Shown: piece by piece, positions 8,947 through 17,282 of the stretch
Numbering within the stretch: the stretch's first letter is position 1
Layout of the letters: each line of letters opens with the position of its first letter
Origin: Aestuariibius violaceus
GTDB taxonomy: Bacteria > Pseudomonadota > Alphaproteobacteria > Rhodobacterales > Rhodobacteraceae
Assembly (NCBI RefSeq): GCF_040779325.2
Contig: NZ_JBFONT020000001.1
Coordinates: forward strand, 682,001-746,000
DNA length: 64,000 bases
Reading direction: 5' to 3'
Notes under the pieces: model-generated
Seen by the model: only the letters and a program-made list of their open reading frames with translations
Database searches by the model: none
Told to the model about the DNA's origin: nothing
Program-made: the position numbers and the translations under genes

Positions 8947-9428
8947 TGGTCACCCTGCTGCAGGATCGTCCGGACGTTGCCTTCCATCACCGCATTGCCT
9001 GTCGTCAGATCGACGGTCATGCGGGCTGCCGAGATCGCGCTTTGTCCTTGGGTGACAAGGACGTCCCCGGTCATGATGATCGAGTCGCGGGCGAGGTTGT
9101 AATCCGCCTCTTGCGCTTCCGCTGCGGTTTCGTCGGTGGTGAAGGTGACGCCGCCGGTGGCACGGAGGGTTTCGATATCGCCGCCATCGGCGCCGTATTC
9201 AACCTCGACACGGGCAGCGGCGATGCGCAGATTGCCCTGCCCGATCACGACATTGCCAGTGAAGACGGCATTGCCGTTTTCCTGATCTACGGCGAGGTTT
9301 TCGGCGCTAATCTCGACCGGCGCATCGGGGTCGGCCTCAAGGCCGCCGAGTTCGATATTGGTTGACTGCGCGGTGACGGAGGATGCCATGACAAGACCGG
9401 CCAGAAACCAGGCGATGTGGCGGGTCAT
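8943..9428 (-). CDS. lptA: LPS transport periplasmic protein LptA
   Basis: This 161-residue periplasmic OstA-like protein bridges inner and outer membranes in LPS transport. A signal peptide (MTRHIAWFLAGLVMASSVTAQ) is followed by beta-jellyroll repeats such as IEISAENLAVDQENGNAVFTG-type strands, VVIGQGNLRIAAARVEVEY and ALVTQGQSAISAARMTVDL-like units. It overlaps lptB downstream and lptC upstream by four bases each, so the three are co-translated. The family call rests on the repeat pattern and the gene order. Confidence 0.92.
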   Translation of the reverse strand: MTRHIAWFLAGLVMASSVTAQSTNIELGGLEADPDAPVEISAENLAVDQENGNAVFTGNVVIGQGNLRIAAARVEVEYGADGGDIETLRATGGVTFTTDETAAEAQEADYNLARDSIIMTGDVLVTQGQSAISAARMTVDLTTGNAVMEGNVRTILQQGDQ

Positions 9429-10036
9429 GGGCGGTTCTCCTGAGACGACGAGGGGCGGTATATCAGGTTCACGCCGTCTTTGAAGAGGATCCGGCCGCCA
9501 CCTGTCGGGCGTTCAGGCTCTATCTCCATCGCTCCGGCGCGCAGTTCGCCGAAGGGGCCGGTCGCAAAAACTTCCGTGTCAGAAAACACCGCGCCCGAGG
9601 CAAGATCGGCGCGCAGGGCCTCTGTTTCCATTCTGTAGCCGTCGGATGTCGCGATGCGGGTGCTCCCTTCCAGCCGCGCAATGTCTCCCCCCCGATCGAT
9701 CAGGCCCGTTTCTGCACTGAGGGCGAAAATGAACCCATCGGTTCGCTCTACCCGGGCCAGAAGATCGACGGCATCAAGCCGGTCCTCCACCGGTTTGGCA
9801 GAGGTCGCCGAGATTGCGATGCGCGCGCCGGTTTCGGTCAGGCCGGAATAGTAGGGTTCCGATATCCGCTGCTCGCGAGCCAGCTGTTCGACATCCGCGA
9901 AGGGGATTTCGCTTGTTGTGTTGGGAGAGCGCGCGATCAGGAACATGGTAGACATCAGCCCAAGGGCCACGAGTGGGAGAAGGACCTTTGCCCAGTTTAC
10001 GAAGCGCGAATAGGGATTGTCCTTCTGCCGGGCCAC
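9425..10036 (-). CDS. lptC: LPS export system protein LptC
   Basis: LptC is a bitopic inner-membrane protein that passes LPS from LptB2FG to LptA. The protein begins VARQKDNPYSRFVNWAKVLLPLVALGLMS, with one membrane helix at about residues 14 to 36, then a periplasmic beta-rich domain with SEPYYSGLTETGARIAISA. The GTG at 10036 lies one base past the rnd stop and gives 203 residues, the usual length. The open frame continues upstream inside rnd but codes nothing conserved there. Confidence 0.88.
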   Translation of the reverse strand: MARQKDNPYSRFVNWAKVLLPLVALGLMSTMFLIARSPNTTSEIPFADVEQLAREQRISEPYYSGLTETGARIAISATSAKPVEDRLDAVDLLARVERTDGFIFALSAETGLIDRGGDIARLEGSTRIATSDGYRMETEALRADLASGAVFSDTEVFATGPFGELRAGAMEIEPERPTGGGRILFKDGVNLIYRPSSSQENRP

Positions 10037-10037
10037 G

Positions 10038-10649
10038 TCAGTGCGAAAAGATGTCGACCTCAGGCCAGCCGTCGAGGTCGAGGCGAGCCCGGGTCGGAAG
10101 GAATTCGAAGCAGGCCTGGGCGAGTTCAACACGCCCCTCCCGCGCGAGGCGTTCGTCCAACTCATCCTTCAGACGGTGGAGATAGAGGACGTCGGAGGCG
10201 GCATAAGCGACCTGCGCCTCGGACAGATCGGCTGCCCCCCAATCGGAGCTTTGCTGCTGTTTCGAGATGTCGACGCCGAGGATCTCCTGCAGAAGCACCT
10301 TCAACCCGTGCCGATCGGTGTAGGTGCGGATAAGCTTGGAAACAATCTTGGTACAGTAGACCGGAGCGGTTAGCACCCCGAATGTGTGGAGCAGTACGGC
10401 GATGTCGAAGCGGCCATAGTGGAAAAGCTTAAGGATCGCTGGGTCTTGCAATAGCTCGGCGAGGTTGGGCGCCTCGGTTTGATCCTTTTTGATCTGCACC
10501 AGATGCGCGTTCCCATCCCCCGATGACAGCTGGATAACGCAAAGGCGGTCGCGGTGGGGGATGAGACCCATTGTTTCGCAATCGATTGCGACAATAGGAC
10601 CGAGGTCGAGGTCGTCCGGCAGATCGTGCTGGTAGAGGTGGTTGGTCAT
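10038..10649 (-). CDS. rnd: Ribonuclease D, short form
   Basis: This is a 203-residue DEDDy 3'-5' exonuclease. The motifs IVAIDCETMGL (Exo I, DxE), FHYGRFDIAVL (Exo II) and VAYAASDVLYLHRL (Exo III, YxxxD) are all present. It lacks the HRDC domains of the longer E. coli enzyme, as is usual for alphaproteobacterial versions encoded beside lptC. The ATG at 10649 begins MTNHLYQHDLPDDL. The role is trimming of structured RNA 3' ends. Confidence 0.9.
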   Translation of the reverse strand: MTNHLYQHDLPDDLDLGPIVAIDCETMGLIPHRDRLCVIQLSSGDGNAHLVQIKKDQTEAPNLAELLQDPAILKLFHYGRFDIAVLLHTFGVLTAPVYCTKIVSKLIRTYTDRHGLKVLLQEILGVDISKQQQSSDWGAADLSEAQVAYAASDVLYLHRLKDELDERLAREGRVELAQACFEFLPTRARLDLDGWPEVDIFSH

Positions 10650-10716
10650 GCTGCCCTCCGCATCGTCCGCTGCACTTAACGTCCGGGGATGCGGAAAACA
10701 ATCGCTGGGAGCGGTC

Positions 10717-11121
10717 TCAGGACGGGACGACGGGCATGGCGATTCGCTCGCCGCGCTCAACCTCAAAGATGCTTTCCTGCTCTGGCTCGAAGAAGCTGCG
10801 GAGGTGGTCGATGCAGACCTGTGGCTCGGTGCCGCTACACATGAAAACGTCGATCGCTGCGTAGCGACGATCCGGCCACGTGTGGATGTTGATATGCGCT
10901 TCCGGCAACAGCGCGACCCCCACGATGCCCCCATTATCGTTGAGTTTGTGGAGCTTTACGCCAAGCAGAGCACCACCACTGGACCGCGCCGCCGCGGCCA
11001 GCTCTTCAGCGATCGAATCGGCGTCTTCGAGGTTGGTTGCACCGTGGAACTCCACGATGAGATGTCGCCCGATCGCGTCTTCCGACGGACCGAAACCGGC
11101 CATGGATGCAAGGGTGTTCAT
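10717..11121 (-). CDS. AdoMet decarboxylase-like protein lacking the pyruvoyl serine
   Basis: This 134-residue protein matches the bacterial class 1B S-adenosylmethionine decarboxylase (SpeD) fold: HLIVEFHGA, HKLNDNGGIVGVALLPEAHI and NIHTWPDRRYAAIDVFMCSG. In the active family the self-cleavage site is Glu-Ser followed by His, and the serine becomes the pyruvoyl cofactor. Here codons 74 to 76 read GAA GCG CAT, so the serine position is Ala75. The spacing to the conserved His80 and Cys95 matches the T. maritima enzyme exactly (5 and 20 residues). The protein should not process itself. The ATG at 11121 has a good GGAGAGG; an earlier start at 11211 is less likely. No spermidine synthase gene is nearby. 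Confidence 0.85.
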   Translation of the reverse strand: MNTLASMAGFGPSEDAIGRHLIVEFHGATNLEDADSIAEELAAAARSSGGALLGVKLHKLNDNGGIVGVALLPEAHINIHTWPDRRYAAIDVFMCSGTEPQVCIDHLRSFFEPEQESIFEVERGERIAMPVVPS

Positions 11122-11449
11122 TCCCACCTCTCCAGAAAAGTGCGTTTCCTGCTTGGAGACAAACTGGGGCGAGCGAAGACCAACAAAATGGCAATTTCGC
11201 GGCGCAATCAATGACTTCGGAGTTATAGCAAACCATACTTTGCTTGTGTGGCAGCGGTGTCATGCATCAGTGTCATGGAGTATTCGGGCTGACCCCTGCC
11301 TTTGCGCGGCCGCGCTGGATCACGGCCCATCACGGCGTTTGCCGCCGACATGGTATAATCGCGGTATCTTGTTGCGTGACGTTGTTCTTGAACCTCACCG
11401 GGAAGCGATTCCTCATCGGTTTGCAGGGTCGGATGCGCAGAGGAGGCTG
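11122..11449. other. Intergenic region upstream of the SpeD-like gene
   Basis: This stretch of about 330 bases holds no convincing gene. Next to the SpeD-like gene it is visibly less GC-rich (about 11160-11270). On the minus strand it contains a TATAAC element near 11221-11226 that could be a -10 box for that gene. A direct repeat of GTGTCATG occurs at about 11258-11277. A TATAAT at 11354-11359 on the plus strand has no gene to serve. These are weak signals. Confidence 0.35.
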
Positions 11450-12502
11450 CTAACCTCGCCTGCGCCACAGGAGCCAGACAAAGAACACGCCGCCGACCAG
11501 CCCGGTGACAATACCGATGGGAATGTCTTCGGGGCGCAGGATCGTTCTTGCCGCGATATCCGCCCAGAGCAGGAAGATCGCACCGCCAAAGGCAGAGGCT
11601 GGCAGGACGCGCCGGTTGTCGCCTCCCACGATCATGCGGGCGATATGCGGCACCATCAGGCCGACGAAGCCGATGATGCCGGAAAACGCCACCATCACGC
11701 CAGTGATCAGCGCCCCGGTCGCAAAGACAGCCAGCCGGAAGCGGCCAACTGGGATACCGAGACTTGCTGCGGTTTCGTCGCCAACTGTCATGGCGTTCAG
11801 ATCGCCTGCCCGCCACCAAAGCCAGAAGCCGCAGGCAAGGAGGATCGCGAGCGGATACGCCAACTGTGCCCATTGGGCGAGACCTAGGCCGCCAAGCATC
11901 CAGAACACCACCGTATGGCTCGCACGCGGATCGCCCAGAAATATCAGGATGTTCGCGCCTGCCATGATGATGAACGAAACCGCGACACCGGTTAGAACGA
12001 GCCGATCTGCACTGGCGGCATCCGCCAGCCGCGCCACGCCTAGAACGAGTATCGTCGCGCCAAGCGCACCAAGGAAAGCCAGCACCGGAACCGTCAGCAG
12101 GCCGAGAAACAGCCCCGTGTGCAGAAGTGCGAGGATCGCGCCGAAGGCACCGCCGGACGAAATACCCAACAAGTGTGGATCGGCCAGCGGATTGCGGGTG
12201 ACCGCTTGAAGGCTCGCGCCGACCATGGCCAGCCCTGCCCCGACCATCATTGCCAGAAGGGCGCGCGGCAGCCGCAGCTCCCAGACGATGGCCTCCTGCC
12301 CGATCGACCAAACAGGCTCGACCGCGCCGGGCACACCTCTGTTGATGATCACACTCCAGACGGTCGCCGTCGGCACGGGGACCGCGCCGATGCTGATTGC
12401 CGCGGAAAGCGAGGCCAACAGCGCAAGGACGATTGCCGCCACCGCCCCGATACCGGTCAACCGTTTCGGCGGGCGCGAGGCCGTCGTGGCGGCGTCGGTC
12501 AT
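11450..12502 (-). CDS. ABC transporter permease, FecCD/BtuC family
   Basis: This 350-residue polytopic permease belongs to the iron-siderophore/cobalamin group. It has about nine to ten hydrophobic helices, with the family motifs LRLPRALLAMMVGAGLAMVG, NPLADPHLLGISSGGAFGA, ASLGIPVGRFR and GFVGLMVPHIARMIVG. The ATG at 12502 is preceded by the stop of the binding protein at 12507. It ends an operon led by a cobalamin riboswitch, so corrinoid uptake is the best reading. Iron siderophore or cobalt-complex import cannot be excluded from sequence alone. Confidence 0.88.
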   Translation of the reverse strand: MTDAATTASRPPKRLTGIGAVAAIVLALLASLSAAISIGAVPVPTATVWSVIINRGVPGAVEPVWSIGQEAIVWELRLPRALLAMMVGAGLAMVGASLQAVTRNPLADPHLLGISSGGAFGAILALLHTGLFLGLLTVPVLAFLGALGATILVLGVARLADAASADRLVLTGVAVSFIIMAGANILIFLGDPRASHTVVFWMLGGLGLAQWAQLAYPLAILLACGFWLWWRAGDLNAMTVGDETAASLGIPVGRFRLAVFATGALITGVMVAFSGIIGFVGLMVPHIARMIVGGDNRRVLPASAFGGAIFLLWADIAARTILRPEDIPIGIVTGLVGGVFFVWLLWRRRG

Positions 12503-12506
12503 CCTA

Positions 12507-13445
12507 TCACTCCCGCCAGAACGCGGCGGCGAGCGTCTTGATTGCTTCGATATTGCGCGGGCCGGGCGTTGCCTTGACGTAGTCGAGCGTGACGAAGCGG
12601 TCGTTCTGCACAGCATCGATCCCGGCGAAGGCGGAGTTCGACACCATGAAGTCCCTCTTCTGCTCTGCGGTGACGTCGCCGTAATTCACAATCACGATGA
12701 CCTCGGGATCGCGCGCGATAACCTCTTCCCAAGCAACAGTCGCCCAGCTCTTCTCGAAGTCTTCCATCACGTTGATGCCGCCTGCTGCTTCGATCATTGC
12801 CGTTGGCATCGCATAGCGCCCGGCCGTGAATGGCGCATCCTCACCGCTGTCATAGACGAAGACGCGGACAGGCATTTCGCCGGCTTCAAGCGTGTCCGTG
12901 AACGCTGCAAGCTCAGCCCGGTAGCCTGCGACCAGCGCCTCTGCGCGATCCTCCACCCCAAAAATCCGGCCCAGGTTCAGGAGGTCGTTATACATGTCCT
13001 CCATGCTGGCCTTCTCTTTGTTCATGATATGGGTGCAGCTTTCGGTCAACTCGTAGACCTGAATGCCGAAGGGGGCGAGCGTCTCGGGCGTGACTTCGCC
13101 ACCGGCCCGCAACCCGTAATTCCATCCGGCAAAGAAGAAATCCGCCCCGGCTCCGATCAGGATCTCTTTGCTTGGATACTTTTTGGACAGTTCCGGAAGC
13201 GCCTCGACCCCTGTGCGCATCTCCTCATCCAGCGTCCTCCATCCCGAGATGCCGGTGTAACCGATCATGTGATCCGTTAGCTCCAGGACAAGCATCATCT
13301 CGGTCAAATTCACGTCGTTCGAAATGGCTGCTGTGGGCGGTGCGTCGAAAGTCACCTCGCGATTGCAGCTCTGAACCGTGACATGTGCGGTCGCGGCACT
13401 CGCGATACTGAGAATGACAAATGAGAGAAGAAGCGTCTTGCGCAT
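12507..13445 (-). CDS. ABC transporter substrate-binding protein, BtuF/FepB-like
   Basis: This 312-residue periplasmic protein has a signal peptide (MRKTLLLSFVILSIASAATA) and the class III binding-protein fold. The N-terminal lobe contains RTLDEEMRTGVEALPEL and KEILIGAGADFFFAGW. The long linker helix and the C-terminal lobe (VAWEEVIARDPEVIVIVNYGD) follow. Two cysteines, in QSCNRE and TESCTHI, are notable. It is the second-last gene in the riboswitch-led operon and probably binds a corrinoid; the ligand is inferred from the riboswitch. Confidence 0.86.
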   Translation of the reverse strand: MRKTLLLSFVILSIASAATAHVTVQSCNREVTFDAPPTAAISNDVNLTEMMLVLELTDHMIGYTGISGWRTLDEEMRTGVEALPELSKKYPSKEILIGAGADFFFAGWNYGLRAGGEVTPETLAPFGIQVYELTESCTHIMNKEKASMEDMYNDLLNLGRIFGVEDRAEALVAGYRAELAAFTDTLEAGEMPVRVFVYDSGEDAPFTAGRYAMPTAMIEAAGGINVMEDFEKSWATVAWEEVIARDPEVIVIVNYGDVTAEQKRDFMVSNSAFAGIDAVQNDRFVTLDYVKATPGPRNIEAIKTLAAAFWRE

Positions 13446-13457
13446 ATGGAATATCCT

Positions 13458-14240
13458 TCAATGGGGAAGATGAAAGGTCAGATGATCATCTTGCGACAGC
13501 GACAGCCTTTCCCGCCGCGCGGCGACATTGAACGCCGTTGAAACGGTGGTCTCGCTTAGAACGGTCGCTGGCGGCCCGAAGCCTGTCATCTGGCCGTGCC
13601 TGAGCAGCAGGATTTTGTCGCAGACCCCGGCCGCCATGTTCAGATCGTGGAGCGCCGTGACGATGGTCAGATCCAGACTGCGGATCAGGGCCACCATTTC
13701 AAGCTGGTGGCGGATATCGAGGTGATTGGTCGGTTCGTCCAGAACCAGCACCTGCGGCTCCTGCGCAAGCGCGCGGGCCACCATGACACGCTGGCGTTCG
13801 CCGCCCGAAAGCGTGCCCAGTTGGCGATGGGCAAAGCCGCCTAAGTCAAGGCGGGTCAATGCCTCCTCGACTATGGTCTGATCGCGCTTGCCTGAGACCG
13901 CCCAACCGCCGCGATGGGGTGTCCGTCCAAGCGAGACGATATCGCGGACTGTCAGCGCGAAGTCCGTAGGCTGCTCCTGGAGGACTGCCGCAATCCTGCG
14001 TGCAACGGCACGCGGCGCCAGGGCCCAGATATCATCCACGCCCACGCGGATCCGGCCCGTCAGCGGCTTGTGGTAGCGGTAAAGCAGGCGCAGAAGCGTT
14101 GATTTGCCCGCCCCGTTCGCGCCAACGATGCCGAGGACATCGCCTGCATTCAGAGCAAAGCTTGTGGGATGCAGGATCGGCGTGCGATCCCGGCGCGGCG
14201 CCCAGCTGACATCTTCGACGGCGAGGGAAGCGGCGCTCAT
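13458..14240 (-). CDS. ABC transporter ATP-binding protein, BtuD/FecE-like
   Basis: This 260-residue ATPase has Walker A IVGANGAGKSTLLRLL, Q-loop AAVLQEQPTDFALTVRD, signature GTLSGGERQRVMVARAL, Walker B QVLVLDEPTNHLD and the switch histidine in VTALHDLNMAA. These patterns are those of metal-chelate and cobalamin importers. The start overlaps the end of the DUF1636 gene by four bases. With the permease and binding protein downstream it makes a complete importer. Confidence 0.9.
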   Translation of the reverse strand: MSAASLAVEDVSWAPRRDRTPILHPTSFALNAGDVLGIVGANGAGKSTLLRLLYRYHKPLTGRIRVGVDDIWALAPRAVARRIAAVLQEQPTDFALTVRDIVSLGRTPHRGGWAVSGKRDQTIVEEALTRLDLGGFAHRQLGTLSGGERQRVMVARALAQEPQVLVLDEPTNHLDIRHQLEMVALIRSLDLTIVTALHDLNMAAGVCDKILLLRHGQMTGFGPPATVLSETTVSTAFNVAARRERLSLSQDDHLTFHLPH

Positions 14241-14647
14241 GAGACCGGTTCGCCAACCGCTTCAATTGCGATGACGGCCGCCGGGATGCGGGCAAGTGTC
14301 GTATGGCGCAGTTTACCCGGACGGTCGAACGACGAATACCAGCCATCCGGGAGGTCGGCATATAGCCGAGCGAAGGCGACCAAGTCGCCGATATCCGCAT
14401 CCGCCTCGATATCCCCGAACAGATAAGTTGCCTTCCGGCTACCGTGATAGGCCACCGTGCAAGGGCGGTCGCAGCCCGCCATACAGGCGACGCCCGAGAT
14501 CTCGAACTGGTCAGAAATGCTGTCACCGCCCGCTGCGATCGCGGTTCGGAGCTTCTCGATCAGGGCATGGCCCGGGCGGCAGATCTCGCCCTTATGGCGG
14601 CATGAGGTGCAGATCGTGATGCGATGATATGTCTTTTCGTGATCCAT
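14237..14647 (-). CDS. DUF1636 predicted metal-binding protein
   Basis: This small cytoplasmic protein of 136 residues matches the DUF1636 family. It has a cysteine-rich, ferredoxin-like pattern: TICTSCRHKGEICRPG near the start and GVACMAGCDRPCTVAYHG in the middle, which could hold a metal or Fe-S centre. It is the first gene after the cobalamin riboswitch and overlaps the ABC ATPase, so it belongs to the same corrinoid-controlled unit. The ATG at 14647 has a GGAGGG upstream. Its function is unknown; a role in cobalt or corrinoid handling is inference from position. Confidence 0.85.
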   Translation of the reverse strand: MDHEKTYHRITICTSCRHKGEICRPGHALIEKLRTAIAAGGDSISDQFEISGVACMAGCDRPCTVAYHGSRKATYLFGDIEADADIGDLVAFARLYADLPDGWYSSFDRPGKLRHTTLARIPAAVIAIEAVGEPVS

Positions 14648-14761
14648 GGCGCCCTCCGCGCGCTGGCGGGGAAGCGGGGACCAATCCTGTTGCCGGGCAA
14701 GCCCGTGATAACCATCTTCGGCCTCCATCCAGGACACCCCGCCTGGGTTCGAGTTGCAATC

Positions 14762-14946
14762 AGATGGCAGGTCTCCTGACTTGCGGGTCTTCGCTTGCCT
14801 GCACCTTCCCAGACCGTCTGGCCCAGTGGTGTTTGCAGGTTGGCTCACCGCCTACAGTTGCGGGGGCAGTCATGGATTTGGCGCCTGATGGCTACACCGC
14901 ACCATGTTCCCTTTTTCATCCCGTCGGCCGCTGGCGTCTGGGAACC
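14762..14946 (-). promoter_or_regulatory. Cobalamin (B12) riboswitch
   Basis: Read on the minus strand, this region carries the conserved cobalamin aptamer parts in order: a GGAACATGGTG-type segment, GACTGCCCCCGCAACTGTA, ACCACTGGG, GGGAAGG, and a B12 box (AGTCAGGAGACCTGCCATC) at about 14765-14784. It lies 115 bases upstream of the DUF1636 start. Small hairpins and the GGAGGG ribosome site between aptamer and ATG suggest control of translation. It should turn off the DUF1636-ABC operon when adenosylcobalamin or another corrinoid is abundant. Confidence 0.95.
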
Positions 14947-14947
14947 A

Positions 14948-14971
14948 TCGGGGCGAGCTTTCGCGCCCCGA
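14948..14971 (-). terminator. GC-rich hairpin between DJ-1-like gene and riboswitch
   Basis: A perfect 8-bp stem (TCGGGGCG pairing with CGCCCCGA) closes an 8-base loop. It sits after the DJ-1/PfpI gene and just before the riboswitch on the same strand. No clear U-run follows, so it may be a weak terminator or an insulating structure. Confidence 0.45.
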
Positions 14972-15039
14972 CGTGCAATGTCAATACAGCGATCAGAGGT
15001 TGCACATCGCATCAGACGGGCACCGCCGATCGCGGATCC

Positions 15040-15882
15040 CTAGCCTCCCTTCCGTCGCAGCGACGCGACAGACCTGGCATGGACCTCGAACCCTGCGAAC
15101 ATGTTCGTCATGCGATCGCGCACCGCGGGAGGGGCGGTCTCGAGTGAACCAGCGTTCAAGGGCGGCTCCGGAGCGTATTCCGCAAGCAGTTGCACCGATT
15201 GTGCATATTCGGTGCCGCGCAACTCCTCGATGATCGCCAGGCCAAAATCGATGCCAGCAGTAACGCCGCCGCCGGTGATACGGTTGCCGTCGCGCACGAC
15301 GCGGTCATCGACGGCGATCGCGCCGAAGGCATCAAGCACATCCATCGCCAGCCAGTGCGTGGTCGCCCGATAGCCCTCCAGCAGACCGGCCTGTCCCAAG
15401 AGCAGGGTCCCGGTGCAGACCGCCGTGACATATCGCGCCTGTTCGCCGCGGGAGGCAAGAAAGTCCAAGGTTTCGTCGTCTTCCATGGCGTTCAGCAAGC
15501 CGCTGATCGCGCCTGGTGCAAAGATCACATCGGGTGCGTCGGTCGCCTCGTCAAACGTGATGTCGGGCAGGATGGTGAGGCCTGTGTCACTGACCACGGG
15601 TTCACGGGTCTTGGCAACGACCTGGACCGTTGCGCCCCAAAGGCTGCCGAACATGTATTGCGGCCCGACCAGATCAAGCGCGGTCATGCCTGGATAAGCC
15701 AGCATCAGCACTTGTTCGTCGCCGGTCCAGTCCTCGGGCCAGCCCGACATATCATGCAAGGGCACATCAAGGTCGGCGCGAGGCGACGCCGGCGGAATGG
15801 CTTGCTGTCCCGTTGCGTATCGTGCCGGGGTGCTAATGAGGCCAAGTGCCGCCATCAAAGCGAAGGTTCGTCTGTCGATCAT
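15040..15882 (-). CDS. Exported DJ-1/PfpI family protein (isonitrile hydratase-like)
   Basis: This 280-residue protein has a leader with twin arginines (MIDRRTFALMAALGLIS) and a DJ-1/PfpI domain from about residue 55. Key segments are LMLAYPGMTALDLVGPQ, the nucleophile elbow VTAVCTGTLLLGQAGLL with its cysteine, the following ATTHW, and RITGGGVTAGIDFGL. This arrangement is that of isonitrile hydratase and of the sensor part of AraC-type regulators, which are normally cytoplasmic. Here no DNA-binding domain is present. A periplasmic location via Tat is inferred from the leader. The substrate is unknown. Confidence 0.82.
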   Translation of the reverse strand: MIDRRTFALMAALGLISTPARYATGQQAIPPASPRADLDVPLHDMSGWPEDWTGDEQVLMLAYPGMTALDLVGPQYMFGSLWGATVQVVAKTREPVVSDTGLTILPDITFDEATDAPDVIFAPGAISGLLNAMEDDETLDFLASRGEQARYVTAVCTGTLLLGQAGLLEGYRATTHWLAMDVLDAFGAIAVDDRVVRDGNRITGGGVTAGIDFGLAIIEELRGTEYAQSVQLLAEYAPEPPLNAGSLETAPPAVRDRMTNMFAGFEVHARSVASLRRKGG

Positions 15883-15939
15883 TGGTTTGTCTCCTAAATC
15901 TGAGGGGGACGGGCCAGATTGTTGGCCCGCCTGGGATCG

Positions 15940-17241
15940 TCACGCCGTGTGAGCCCGAAACCAGCCGAGGCGGCGGAAGAGCACCCAGTCGAGGATCAGG
16001 GCGAGCATGAGTGAGGCACCCATCAGCGGGAACAGCAGAGCGAGCCCGATGATGAGAAAGATCATTCCGGTGCCAAGCGCTGCATCCGGTGCGGCAGGTA
16101 CGCCAAGGCTTCCCTTGGGTCTGCGCAACCACCAGGCAGCGAAGCCGGAGACCGCCAGAACAAGCGCTGCGGTCGCGGCAATTGTGTTTTGCAGAAGGTT
16201 GACCCATCCGTAGAGTTCACCCTGGTGGAATGAGATCCCCAGCGAGATGCCTTGGGCGACCACGGGGTTATCAGAGAAGTCATGCCGCATCAGAACCGCG
16301 CCAGAATACTGGTCGATGATCAGTTCGGTCTGGTTGTAGCGGTCGATACTGGCCGAGCGGATCCAGAAGGCGCCCTCAGTATCCGTGGGTGGACGCATCT
16401 CATAAGGTGCAACCAGACCCTCGGCTTTGGCGATGCCGAAGACGTCGGCAAAGGGGATCGGATCGCCCTCGGATTCGGTCGAGTCCGGAACGTCACCGCC
16501 GAAGCGCAAGCTGCGACTGTCCTGCCCGGTACGTTCCTGCACGTAGGACAGGCCGCCGCCCCAGACATCGGTCCAGGGCAAACCGGTTATGATGATCGGA
16601 ACGACAAGGATCGTGGCTAGAAATCCGGTGAAGAGATGGGTTTCGCGCCACCAGCTCCGGCTTTTGCCGCGCGGCAGACGGAACGCCTTCCCCCAGCTTC
16701 TGGAGCCACGCGGCCACCAGAGATAGGCCCCGGTGATGAACATCACGATGGCCCAATGGGCTGCGAGTTCAACGAATTTGGTACCAAGATCGCCCAAAAG
16801 AAGCTCGCCATGGAGTTTGCGGACGATCTGCATGACCATCTCGTCTCGGGGTGTTACGGCCAGAACCTCAGCCGTGTAGGGATCGACCCAAGCGATTGAG
16901 CGGACACCGTCGGCATCGTCAAACTCGATCACGGTCGATCTGTCGATGGCATCGTGATCGGTCACACCACGCAGGCGGGTTATCCCGGCTATCTCTGCGA
17001 CAGCATCGACCTGTGCTTCATGCGGCATCGCTTCGGCCCCGATGGGAACGGTCAGACGATCCGCGTAGAGCCAGGCTTCGATCTGAGGTTTGTAAAGGTA
17101 GATGCCGCCCGTGATGGCCAGCAAGGCCATGAACGGCAGAACGTAGAGAGCGGCAAGGAAATGCCATTTCCACACGAGGCGGTAGAAGGCGCCGCCGGTC
17201 GCTGTTGCGCCGGACTGCGCCGATGCAGTGACATCGGTCAT
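15940..17241 (-). CDS. PepSY-associated transmembrane protein
   Basis: This 433-residue inner-membrane protein has the PepSY_TM layout. The N-terminal helix FLAALYVLPFMALLAITGGIYLYKPQIE is followed by a periplasmic PepSY region, LAAHWAIVMFITGAYLWWPRG, WWRETHLFTGFLATILVVPI and C-terminal helices. Conserved histidines near the membrane may bind haem or help iron reduction, as proposed for family members close to siderophore receptors. The ATG at 17241 has a CAGGAT upstream. A role in metal or siderophore metabolism is inference; no TonB receptor is in the window. Confidence 0.82.
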   Translation of the reverse strand: MTDVTASAQSGATATGGAFYRLVWKWHFLAALYVLPFMALLAITGGIYLYKPQIEAWLYADRLTVPIGAEAMPHEAQVDAVAEIAGITRLRGVTDHDAIDRSTVIEFDDADGVRSIAWVDPYTAEVLAVTPRDEMVMQIVRKLHGELLLGDLGTKFVELAAHWAIVMFITGAYLWWPRGSRSWGKAFRLPRGKSRSWWRETHLFTGFLATILVVPIIITGLPWTDVWGGGLSYVQERTGQDSRSLRFGGDVPDSTESEGDPIPFADVFGIAKAEGLVAPYEMRPPTDTEGAFWIRSASIDRYNQTELIIDQYSGAVLMRHDFSDNPVVAQGISLGISFHQGELYGWVNLLQNTIAATAALVLAVSGFAAWWLRRPKGSLGVPAAPDAALGTGMIFLIIGLALLFPLMGASLMLALILDWVLFRRLGWFRAHTA

Positions 17242-17282
17242 GTAGCAGTATCCTGAATTTAGCTTCGATCTGAGGACTTTGG

